DNA of 39,106 bases from contig JAAXPZ010000082.1 of assembly GCA_012329065.1 (NCBI GenBank), positions 1-39,106 of the forward strand, read 5' to 3'. The position numbers were made by a program, and so were the translations under genes. The DNA is from Sulfurovum sp. Its GTDB lineage: Bacteria > Campylobacterota > Campylobacteria > Campylobacterales > Sulfurovaceae. Positions 27,454 to 35,616 of this stretch are shown piece by piece; the first letter of the stretch is position 1, and each line of letters starts with the position of its first letter. The notes beneath the pieces are model-generated. The model saw nothing but the letters and a program-made list of their open reading frames with translations. It searched no databases and was not told where the DNA came from.

Positions 27454-28923
27454 TCAAATTCCTTTTACAAACTTTTGAGCTGGATACTGCTTATTCAGCG
27501 TTTTGAAAAGATTGGATTCAAAGACACTATCCTTTATTTGATTAACATTCTCTTCAACCGTTTTAGAAAGATTATTGTCAACCTTGTCCATCTTCTGTTC
27601 TACTATTTTATAGACTATAACATTATTCGATACCGTAATCATACCGTTTTTAGCTGAAGATGTAAAGAGTTTTTGTAAAAACTGTAAAGTTTCTGGTTTA
27701 CTAAGTGGTGACATATTGTCAAATTTACTCATACTCATCCAATCTGTTGTACTCAATTGTTCATTGTCAATATTCTCCAATATCTTCTTAGAATTGGCTT
27801 CTAATATCTCACTTTTCTTCTGAGATATAAATGATTTTGACACTGCCTCTTTTGCCTGCTCAAAAGACTTCTGCTTTGGATCCATGACACTTAGAACTTT
27901 AACTGTCGCATACTTTAGCCCTATTACTTTTGGCTTGATAGTCTCACCTATATTGGCTTTGGCTATCTCTTTCCATGTATCAGCAGAAAGCTCTATACTG
28001 TTTACTGATAACTCTTTTGTCTCTGAGGCTTTAAGCTCTCCTTTTTTAAAAGCTACATAATCTTTTAAGGCCTGCTTTTTGGTCTTTTTGATCTTATACT
28101 CCTGCTCTACCACACCTTTCGCCTGCTCAAAAGAAAATTGTTTGCCGTCAGTTTGCACATAGTTGTAGCTATTCTTATCGTAGAACTCTTTGAGCTCATC
28201 TTGAGTTGCCTCTGTAGTAGATGAATCTGTCCAAAGTATCTCCAACGAATAAGAACGAGCTGTCATGTAGTTGTTTTTGAACATTTCCCAGTAAGTTTTT
28301 AGCTCTTGTTCATCTACCTCTATGGTAATATCAGAAGGCGATATGACTTTATAAGCAATTTTATCAGCTATACTAAGTGCGGATGCTAAAATATTTATCT
28401 CAAAAGGAAGTGCCTTGCTATCAAAGAAATTCATCATCTTTTTTACAGTCAATTCATCCTTAAGAACCTCTTCAAATGTTTTTGCCTTGAGTCTTCTGTT
28501 TTGTAAATAGGTATCGTAAATAACTTTACTAAATACACCCTTGTCCTGAAAGCCTTCTATGGAAGTAATATACTTTCCTAACTCATCGTCAGAGACAACA
28601 ATACCATAGTACTTAGCAAGATTTAACAGTTGCGCCTGTGAAGCAAGGGAGTTAAATGCTTGTCCTAGCAACCCCATCTCCTTGGCTTTTGCCTCGTCAA
28701 ATTGTCCTTTGAACATCTCACTATATTGACTATATAGGTTTTGGTAAGTCATGTCAAACTTCTCTTGCGTGATTTCTACTTCCCCTACTTTTCCAACAGC
28801 ACTTGCTTTTGAGCCATACTGATAACTACCCCAGCCAACAAATCCTGCACCTATAAACGCTATAGTGGCCACCCATATGGTGACGATAAGATATTTATTA
28901 TTATTCTGCATCCATGAAATCAT
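27454..28923 (-). CDS. Membrane-anchored periplasmic peptidyl-prolyl isomerase/chaperone (PpiD/SurA-like)
   Basis: The 489-aa protein has one N-terminal membrane helix (IVTIWVATIAFIGAGFVGW, about 14-32), so the bulk lies in the periplasm. Residues about 40-165 are a SurA_N-like chaperone domain with the typical GKVGEVEITQEKFD start. The middle is weakly conserved and the parvulin domain is degenerate or absent. PpiD-type proteins help fold proteins leaving the Sec channel. It lies one base before ftsA. That placement suggests co-expression with division proteins but not a direct role. Confidence 0.82.
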   Translation of the reverse strand: MISWMQNNNKYLIVTIWVATIAFIGAGFVGWGSYQYGSKASAVGKVGEVEITQEKFDMTYQNLYSQYSEMFKGQFDEAKAKEMGLLGQAFNSLASQAQLLNLAKYYGIVVSDDELGKYITSIEGFQDKGVFSKVIYDTYLQNRRLKAKTFEEVLKDELTVKKMMNFFDSKALPFEINILASALSIADKIAYKVISPSDITIEVDEQELKTYWEMFKNNYMTARSYSLEILWTDSSTTEATQDELKEFYDKNSYNYVQTDGKQFSFEQAKGVVEQEYKIKKTKKQALKDYVAFKKGELKASETKELSVNSIELSADTWKEIAKANIGETIKPKVIGLKYATVKVLSVMDPKQKSFEQAKEAVSKSFISQKKSEILEANSKKILENIDNEQLSTTDWMSMSKFDNMSPLSKPETLQFLQKLFTSSAKNGMITVSNNVIVYKIVEQKMDKVDNNLSKTVEENVNQIKDSVFESNLFKTLNKQYPAQKFVKGI

Positions 28924-28986
28924 CTCTAGTCTACCTTCGATTTAATTTTGAGCGTATTCTATTCTACTTGTGGTTAAAAAGAGGTA

Positions 28987-30417
28987 CTATTGAAAAAAGG
29001 AGCTCAATATCCCTTTTTTTCCAGAAAATCTTTCCGCATGCTTTTTTGCTCTTTCCACTCCCATCTCAGCAGCTTCTTCATACAAGAGCTGTGCGGTTTT
29101 TTTATCTTTTTTGATGCCGTAGCCATACTCATAAAGCTGTGCAAGATCGCAAATTGCTTCTGGATAGTCATGCTCTGCTAGTCTATTTATCTGAGTAAAT
29201 GCTTCAGGATAGTCTACTTTTAGTACCTCGCCTTTGAAGAGTTCTCTAGCCAACAACAACTGTGCATACTTAGATTCACTTGCAGCTGACAACAGAAGAA
29301 CCTGTGCCGCCTCTGCTATATTGCCCTCTTCTTTTTTATCTTTAAAAAGCATAATGGCATCTTTGATATCATTTTCTGTATATCCTTTGCCTGCCATTTG
29401 TTTCAATAATACTTTAACCTCGTCGATTATACCATCTTCTGCCTGCTCTACTTGCGGAAACTGGTGTCTCATATTTCTGAATTTTTGATCTATATATGAG
29501 ATAGGGGGATAGAGCCTGTTGTTTTTATCATAATCAGCTTTTCGTTTAATTTCTAGTGCAGTTTCTTCATTATTTTCTTCACCTGTATCTTGTATATTAT
29601 CGGTATTTCTGACAATATCTATATCAACACTATCAACTGTTGTCTCCACTGCTACCTGATTATCAAAATACTTTACAACTTCAGGTTCTTCGAGTAACAA
29701 CTCTTCTGCAGTATTGTCAATATTATAATCATAGCTATCTATATTTTCTACATGTGGTTCTTCCTCAGACTCTTTAGTGGTAGATTCTCCAACACCTGTC
29801 TCCACTATGTCAATCTCTTGCTGTGCAGAGATCTCTTCTTCTCTATCTATATGCTGTTGTGCACCTGTTTCGGAAACTATTTCTCCGTCTATGTCAACCA
29901 AAGACTCCACCTCTGTCTCATCAAATGGCTTGACTTCTTTATTTTCTGCTCTATTCTTATTTACATCAAGATATGCTTCGTTTTTATATACTTCTTCTTT
30001 GGCTTGTGCTACATAATTTTCAGAGGCTAGCACTGGCTCGTTATACTCAACTGTATCCTCTACGCTCTCCTCTGTCATTCTGAGCATATCGTCCAAATTT
30101 ATTGTTGTATTTGCTTGTGGCTGCATCATATCGAACAGGTTTTGTGACTCCTGTTTAGACTCTTGTTCTTGTGGTTTTCTAGCTACAGGTTCAGAAGGAG
30201 CACTACTAAAGAAACTGTCTTCCAAAGAGCTAATATAGCCCTTCATAAGAAAAAGTGCTTGTCTATAATTTCTGCTCTCAAGTAATGCTATAATCTCATT
30301 GAGATCTTCATCAAGACTTAGGTCCCTAAGCTTTTTAGCCTGTACACTCACTGTGTCATGATCAGCCATTTTTACTGCAAGGCGTACAATTTCAAATCGG
30401 ATTGTTATCTCTTCCAT
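28987..30417 (-). CDS. Sel1-repeat protein with long acidic linker
   Basis: The 476-aa protein has a helical N-terminus (1-70, resembling a small coiled hairpin). A very acidic, low-complexity middle follows (about 90-300, rich in E, D, V and T). The C-terminal part holds Sel1-like repeats (about 375-465: AQLLLARELFKGEVLKVDYP, then DLAQLYEYGYGIKKDKKTAQ). No signal peptide is visible. Sel1 repeats usually mediate protein contacts. The linker between two helical modules suggests a scaffold or regulator near the division operon. The ATG (30417) begins the leftward run sel1 / ppiD-like / ftsA / ftsZ. I know no named homologue. Confidence 0.7.
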   Translation of the reverse strand: MEEITIRFEIVRLAVKMADHDTVSVQAKKLRDLSLDEDLNEIIALLESRNYRQALFLMKGYISSLEDSFFSSAPSEPVARKPQEQESKQESQNLFDMMQPQANTTINLDDMLRMTEESVEDTVEYNEPVLASENYVAQAKEEVYKNEAYLDVNKNRAENKEVKPFDETEVESLVDIDGEIVSETGAQQHIDREEEISAQQEIDIVETGVGESTTKESEEEPHVENIDSYDYNIDNTAEELLLEEPEVVKYFDNQVAVETTVDSVDIDIVRNTDNIQDTGEENNEETALEIKRKADYDKNNRLYPPISYIDQKFRNMRHQFPQVEQAEDGIIDEVKVLLKQMAGKGYTENDIKDAIMLFKDKKEEGNIAEAAQVLLLSAASESKYAQLLLARELFKGEVLKVDYPEAFTQINRLAEHDYPEAICDLAQLYEYGYGIKKDKKTAQLLYEEAAEMGVERAKKHAERFSGKKGILSSFFQ

Positions 30418-30504
30418 TTAGTCTCCATACAACTTTTTTATACACTATCATTTATAAAATATTTCATCTAATGATATCGATAATTACTGAAAGTTTACAA
30501 ATAG

Positions 30505-31080
30505 TCATGCTGAACTATTGAGCATCAAAAGTCTAGTACTATTTTCTAGTAATGCTATTTTTTTGGCCATTTCTGTCATATCCCTATCATATGTGAATAG
30601 TCCATGACCCTTGATAAGCATTAGTTGATTTTTACTATCTTTAAAAAAATTGGTAATCTCATAAGGTGCTCTATCATACCAATCGTGAAAACTTCCAGGA
30701 TCGTATACCTCAAGGTCGCCAATATTTAGATCGCCAAAATAATCTCTGGGTGATAACTTCGCATGACTCAAGGAGTATGCTGTTGCATACGGGGGCATGG
30801 TATAACATACATATTTTGCCTGAGGCATCTCCTGATATATCTGTTCATGTATAGGCGTATCCATACTTGACATGTTCCACCTATAGTCTTTGACTCGCAC
30901 ATCTAGTTCTATGAGAGAAGTGCTACTTATCTCATCAAATATTGCTTCTTTCTTATTGATTATAAACGAATTAGACGAGATGCGTGCAGAAACAGATCCA
31001 TGATAGACACCTAAAAAGTTCTTTCGAAACATAGAGAGAGAGACAGTCCGAATCTCTTCAAAAAGATGTTTACTGTCCAC
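30505..31080 (-). CDS. Class II aldolase/adducin-family protein
   Basis: The 191-aa protein has a GTG start and AAAGGA six bases before it. The family's aldolase-like fold is suggested by SMFRKNFLGVYHGSVSARIS at about 15-34 and the loop MSSMDTPIHEQIYQEMPQAK. The metal site appears in part: H78 of the IHEQIY loop and the GHGLFTYDRD motif near 159-168, where the usual H-x-H histidine pair is not obvious (YVCYTMPPYATA replaces the typical AVVHTHSPYA). The lost histidines make catalysis doubtful. Other members are sugar-phosphate aldolases or dehydratases; no substrate is assigned. It is divergent from rsmH. Confidence 0.75.
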   Translation of the reverse strand: MDSKHLFEEIRTVSLSMFRKNFLGVYHGSVSARISSNSFIINKKEAIFDEISSTSLIELDVRVKDYRWNMSSMDTPIHEQIYQEMPQAKYVCYTMPPYATAYSLSHAKLSPRDYFGDLNIGDLEVYDPGSFHDWYDRAPYEITNFFKDSKNQLMLIKGHGLFTYDRDMTEMAKKIALLENSTRLLMLNSSA

Positions 31081-31103
31081 TTATTATCCTTTGTGGAGCT
31101 ATT

Positions 31104-31120
31104 TTTGGTATTATACCAAA
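31104..31120. promoter_or_regulatory. 17-bp perfect palindrome between divergent genes
   Basis: TTTGGTAT-T-ATACCAAA is a perfect inverted repeat around one central base, 23 bases before the aldolase start and 37 before rsmH. It contains TATAAT on the minus strand (31115-31110). It could be an operator covering both promoters. Confidence 0.45.
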
Positions 31121-31157
31121 TAATTATTACCCTACAAGGTAACAACTAGGTACAAAA

Positions 31158-32087
31158 ATGACAACTACTCCACATATACCTGTATTACTTGATTCTGTTT
31201 TGGAAAGTTTTGAGCGTTGCAATAATGGATATATCATAGACTGCACTCTAGGTTATGCTGGGCACAGCTCAGCACTACTTAAGCATCTAGATCAAATATC
31301 TATTGTCGGTATTGACAGAGATGATGAGGCGTTGTCGTTCTCTGACAAGAGATTGCAAAACTACAAAGATCGATATATGTTATACAAAGGTTCTTTCGCT
31401 CAAGTATTGACAGAGCTTACGGAGAAGCCCATCGTGGGAGTACTAGCAGACTTTGGTGTCTCTTCTCTCCAGCTTGACAAAAAGGACAGAGGATTCTCTT
31501 TTGAAAGTGATACTTTAGATATGCGTATGGACCAATGTGCTTCACTGACTGCTTATGATGTTGTCAACGAATATACCGCGAAGCAACTAAGCTATGTATT
31601 TAAACAATATGGAGAAATAATACAAGCTGATAGATTGGCAGACGAGATTGTCAAGGCTCGTACATCCTCACCCATAAAAAGTGCAAAAGAGCTAAGTAAT
31701 ATAGCAAAGAAAGTTCTATATTCTGGAGGAAAAATCCATGCTGCAACACTTATGTTCCAAGCTATCCGCATAGAAGTGAATGACGAACTTGGACAGATAG
31801 AGGGTTTGCTTGATGCTATCGAGAAAATGAAGCCAAAATCTGCCATAATATCACTGATTACTTTTCACTCACTTGAGGATAGATTAGTTAAACATAGGTT
31901 TAAAGTCTGGTCAAAAGAGTGTATTTGTGACCCAAGTGCACCAAGATGCACCTGTGGCAAAAATCATGGTCTAGGTAAAGTTTTGAGAAGAAAACCGACA
32001 ACAGCGAGCCAAAAAGAACTCACAATAAATCCTCGTAGTAGAAGTGCTAAACTTCGTTCATTCCAGTTCAAAGAGAGCTTATCATGA
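31158..32087 (+). CDS. rsmH: 16S rRNA (cytosine-1402-N4)-methyltransferase
   Basis: The 309-aa enzyme is of normal length. It starts HIPVLLDSVLESF, the classical RsmH opening. The SAM-binding strand is IIDCTLGYAGHSSALL (about 22-37), followed by VGVLADFGVSSLQLD (about 94-108). The C-terminal part has LITFHSLEDRLVKHRF and CxCG-type cysteines (CICDPSAPRCTCGK). It methylates C1402 in the ribosomal decoding site. It starts the small division run rsmH / ftsL-like / RND gene, matching the mraW-ftsL order seen in many bacteria. Its stop overlaps the next ATG (ATGA). Confidence 0.97.
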   Translation: MTTTPHIPVLLDSVLESFERCNNGYIIDCTLGYAGHSSALLKHLDQISIVGIDRDDEALSFSDKRLQNYKDRYMLYKGSFAQVLTELTEKPIVGVLADFGVSSLQLDKKDRGFSFESDTLDMRMDQCASLTAYDVVNEYTAKQLSYVFKQYGEIIQADRLADEIVKARTSSPIKSAKELSNIAKKVLYSGGKIHAATLMFQAIRIEVNDELGQIEGLLDAIEKMKPKSAIISLITFHSLEDRLVKHRFKVWSKECICDPSAPRCTCGKNHGLGKVLRRKPTTASQKELTINPRSRSAKLRSFQFKESLS

Positions 32088-32380
32088 AGTACAAAGAAAA
32101 AGGTATCACACTAGGTATATTGTCTATCGCTATCATCTCTATGGTGATCATCCTGATCTTGGCACTCATGAAAGTCTATCTTAGCAATCAAATATACCAT
32201 CAAAGTAGAAAGATTAATCTCATTGAAGCAGAAGTGGCTGCCCTAAAAGAGGAAAACAGCATACTGCAAATGAATACTGAACAGCTCAAATATAAAAACA
32301 GAATCACTGACACTATCTTTTCTATGGAAGAAAACAAAGAGATAACTGATGCTGCTGAAGCAGAAGAAACTAATGATTAG
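32084..32380 (+). CDS. FtsL-like division protein
   Basis: The 98-aa bitopic protein has a short cytoplasmic start, one membrane helix (about 8-30), then a coiled coil (about 38-70, VAALKEENSILQMNTEQLKY) and an acidic tail. The size, layout and place directly after rsmH are those of FtsL, which joins FtsB and FtsQ in the divisome. Sequence alone is too short and variable for proof. It overlaps rsmH by four bases and the RND gene by eight. Confidence 0.7.
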   Translation: MKYKEKGITLGILSIAIISMVIILILALMKVYLSNQIYHQSRKINLIEAEVAALKEENSILQMNTEQLKYKNRITDTIFSMEENKEITDAAEAEETND

Positions 32381-35300
32381 AAAATTTATAGAGTTTGCCA
32401 TAGACAGACCGATATTGAATCACATACTTTTCATACTGCTACTTATTATGGCTGTATTTGCCTATAAAAGCATTCCCAAAGAAATTTTTCCCCCCTCTCA
32501 GCTCGACAAAGTATCTATAGCTGGAGGGTATGCTGGTGCTAGTGCAGATGTACTAGACAAAATAGCAGTGAGATCAATCGAAGAGAAGTTAAAAAATATT
32601 AGCAACACTAGCAATATTGCAACTGTTATTCAAAACGGAGCTTTCCATATAGTTGCAGATATCAAATCTGGGTCAAACAAACAACTAATTCTTGGTGATA
32701 TCAAAGATATGCTAAACTCGATAAAACGAGATCTTCCATCTGACATGGATGAGCCTATCACTAAATTATTGGTCGCAGATTTTCCTCTTCTGCTTATAGC
32801 TATCTCTGGAGACAAGCCAAAACAAGCACTGATTGAAGTCGCAGAAAAACTAAAAAACAGGCTGAGTGACATCAAAGAGTTAAATGCTATAGATATACGA
32901 GGTGATGCTGATAAAGAGGTACGAGTCAAAATAAATGAATCCAAGCTTAGAGCATACAATATATCAAAAACACAGTTTTTTCAAGCGATTAGTGGACTAA
33001 GTTCCATTTATCCTGCTGGAACTTTCAAGCAGAGTGGAAAATTAATATATCTCTCAACAAAAGATGGCATAAAAGACGCAAAAGAGATAGAAAACACACT
33101 TATAGATGTGAGAGGAAGGCGTATTAGGGTAGGAGATGTTGCTACGGTTAGCTATGCTCTTGGTAAACCCCAAACCCTATCTCACTTCAATGGCAAACAA
33201 AATATCTCCATCAACACTACAAAGACCTCTGAGGGAAATGCAATTGCCTTGAGTAAGCAGATTAAAGAAATGATATCCGAGTTTCAGAAAGAGTATTCAG
33301 ATATCACCATAGAGACCTATGTGGATACATCTGTTTGGATAAAAAACCGTATCAATCTAGTTATTGGTAATATTATCTTTGGTCTCTTTTTGGTCTTTTT
33401 AGCTCTATTTATTAGTGTAAATTGGCGAATCGCTACAGTAGTTGCCATAGGTATACCTGCTAGCTTTTTCATAGCATTAGTATCAGCCGAAATACTTGGC
33501 TATAGTATGAATATGCTGACAATGCTTGGAGCATTGATCGCTCTAGGGATGCTGGTTGATGAAGCTATAGTAGTGGGTGAAAATATCTTTAGGCATATGG
33601 AGATGGGCAAATCAGCGAGAGAAGCTGCTATAGAAGGGTCTATCGAAATGTTTCCTGCTGTACTGACTGCTACAGCTACTACAGTTTTCGCATTTTTACC
33701 TTTGCTTATCATGGGTGGACAGCTTGGAATGTTTGTCAAAGTGCTGCCTGTGATGATCTCTATTTTACTTATTAGCTCATTGTTTGAGGCATTTTATTTT
33801 CTTCCACTTCATTCAAAAGAACTCTACACTATAGGCAAAACCATAGATCATCACAAACCAAGTAAGTTTTGGGATACTCTCAATAGTGTTTATGGCAAAG
33901 TATTGGGATTCTTACTAAGTTTTAAAAAGACTTCACTTTTGTTAATCATTCTCAGTATAGTGCTAGGCAGCATAGGAATGATGAAGATACTAAAATTTGA
34001 ACTTTTTCCCATGTTTGACGGTAACCAAATCTATATTAGTGGAAAAGTGGATATCAATAACAGGCTTGATGACACTCAAAGGCTGATATCTAATCTTGAG
34101 CAATCTATGTTAGATTTTGCTGACCCTGACGATATATCCAATATAACTTCTATCATAGGTATCAAATTTAATCCCGATCAAACATTTGAGACAGGAGAGC
34201 ATCTGTTTCAGATATTTATAAACCTTCATGAGAGAAAACCAAAAAATCTATTCGATAAATACATAAACCCATATATATCTGTAGAATATGATGAAAAAAG
34301 CATGATCCGAAACAAAGAATCACATGATATATTGCATGATTTGGAAAAAAAAGTCCTTTTTGGACTTGAAAGCAAAATAGGTAAAGATGGTAAAAATATT
34401 TTTAGAGACATTTCTGCCTATGTCCCTCAGGCTGGTATTGTCACAAATGATATCGAAATAGGATTAGTGAGTAGTCTAGATGCAAAAGTATTTGTCGCCA
34501 TAGAAAAGCTTGAGAAAAAGCTAAAAAGAATTGATGGTGTAACATCCATAAGTAACAATGCAAAAGAAGGGCCACTCGAGCTGAAACTTAAGATCAATAG
34601 CTATGGATATCAGTTAGGGTTCAACGAAGCAAACCTCATCAGCTCTCTAAGGGGGCTTTTTATGGAGGCAGAGTACGGAAAGATACTTGACTCCAAAGGC
34701 TTGATTAGAATACGAATAGAAGACATCAACAAAGAGGATGATTATGATATATATGCACTCTCTATAGATACTCCAGATGACAGCAGAACCGTTCTCCTAA
34801 AAGATATTGTAGATTTTGTCTATCAAAAAAGGATGCTGAAGCTATACAAAGAGGGTGGTCAAAAGATATGGACAGTTGCTGCTAATATCGACAAAGAGAA
34901 AATACTCTCTTCAGATGTAATGGATATCATAAATCCTATACTAAAAGATATAGAAAAGAGTGGGGTAAAGGTAGTCATCAAAGGTGAAGAAAAAGAAAAT
35001 CAGCGAATGATACAAGATATGACGAGAGCATCGATTATTGCCATATTTCTCATATTTATTTCACTAATTTTAATGTTTAACTCCCTCCTGCTTCCTCTTA
35101 TTGTTCTATCAAACATACCTCTATCCATATTTGGTGCCTTGGTAGGCACATATCTCTTTGGACTAAATCTAAATACAGTTGGGATAATGGGTTTTATAGG
35201 GCTTGCTGGCGTTGTTGTAAACGATGGACTTATTATGCTAGACTTTATAAAGAGAGAGAAAGAACACAAGGGTCTCATCCAAAGAGCACAGATGCGTATA

Positions 35301-35489
35301 AGACCGATACTTCTCACTTCCATCACAACGGTACTAGGGCTCTCTACTATTATGTTTTTTGCCAGTGGTCAGTCTTTGATTGTACAGCCTATGGCAGTTG
35401 CTTTGGGTTGTGGGGTAGCCTGGTCAACTCTACTCAATCTTATATATGTGCCATTGATGTATGCAGTATTATACAGAGTCAAGCAGTAG
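32373..35489 (+). CDS. RND efflux permease, AcrB/HAE-type
   Basis: The protein is 1,038 aa from ATG 32373; the longer frame from 32349 lies inside the FtsL-like gene. It has twelve expected helices: one at the N-terminus, five or six in the middle of each half. Two large periplasmic loops follow helices 1 and 7. Helix 4 carries the proton-relay acidic pair (GMLVDEAIVVGENI) and the second half has GLAGVVVNDGLIMLD. The opening FAIDRPILNHILFILLLIMA is typical. RND pumps normally need a membrane fusion protein and an outer-membrane channel, but neither is nearby, so partners must be encoded elsewhere or it acts differently. Substrate unknown. Confidence 0.9.
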   Translation: MIRKFIEFAIDRPILNHILFILLLIMAVFAYKSIPKEIFPPSQLDKVSIAGGYAGASADVLDKIAVRSIEEKLKNISNTSNIATVIQNGAFHIVADIKSGSNKQLILGDIKDMLNSIKRDLPSDMDEPITKLLVADFPLLLIAISGDKPKQALIEVAEKLKNRLSDIKELNAIDIRGDADKEVRVKINESKLRAYNISKTQFFQAISGLSSIYPAGTFKQSGKLIYLSTKDGIKDAKEIENTLIDVRGRRIRVGDVATVSYALGKPQTLSHFNGKQNISINTTKTSEGNAIALSKQIKEMISEFQKEYSDITIETYVDTSVWIKNRINLVIGNIIFGLFLVFLALFISVNWRIATVVAIGIPASFFIALVSAEILGYSMNMLTMLGALIALGMLVDEAIVVGENIFRHMEMGKSAREAAIEGSIEMFPAVLTATATTVFAFLPLLIMGGQLGMFVKVLPVMISILLISSLFEAFYFLPLHSKELYTIGKTIDHHKPSKFWDTLNSVYGKVLGFLLSFKKTSLLLIILSIVLGSIGMMKILKFELFPMFDGNQIYISGKVDINNRLDDTQRLISNLEQSMLDFADPDDISNITSIIGIKFNPDQTFETGEHLFQIFINLHERKPKNLFDKYINPYISVEYDEKSMIRNKESHDILHDLEKKVLFGLESKIGKDGKNIFRDISAYVPQAGIVTNDIEIGLVSSLDAKVFVAIEKLEKKLKRIDGVTSISNNAKEGPLELKLKINSYGYQLGFNEANLISSLRGLFMEAEYGKILDSKGLIRIRIEDINKEDDYDIYALSIDTPDDSRTVLLKDIVDFVYQKRMLKLYKEGGQKIWTVAANIDKEKILSSDVMDIINPILKDIEKSGVKVVIKGEEKENQRMIQDMTRASIIAIFLIFISLILMFNSLLLPLIVLSNIPLSIFGALVGTYLFGLNLNTVGIMGFIGLAGVVVNDGLIMLDFIKREKEHKGLIQRAQMRIRPILLTSITTVLGLSTIMFFASGQSLIVQPMAVALGCGVAWSTLLNLIYVPLMYAVLYRVKQ

Positions 35490-35507
35490 AAGAAATGGTA
35501 TTAGCTG

Positions 35508-35615
35508 CTACTCTTGTGATTTACACCTTTGTTTTCCCACTATCCATCCAATCCACAGACCCAATATAGAGCCAAGCAACAAGCACAGCGATAACTCTGA
35601 GGCAATCTCCAGCAT
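35508..35615 (-). CDS. 35-aa small membrane protein downstream of the OmpA-type gene
   Basis: This short gene starts two bases after the OmpA-type stop (ATG 35615) with AGGAGA just before it, overlapping the end of that gene. The product is about 35 aa: an acidic first turn (MLEIASE), one membrane helix rich in Gly and Leu (LCLLLGSILGLWIGWIVG) and a basic tail (KQRCKSQE). It fits the general look of small regulators that sit beside larger membrane proteins. Coding support is the ribosome site, the good spacing and the hydrophobic-then-basic layout; there is no homology evidence. Confidence 0.6.
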   Translation of the reverse strand: MLEIASELSLCLLLGSILGLWIGWIVGKQRCKSQE

Positions 35616-35616
35616 A

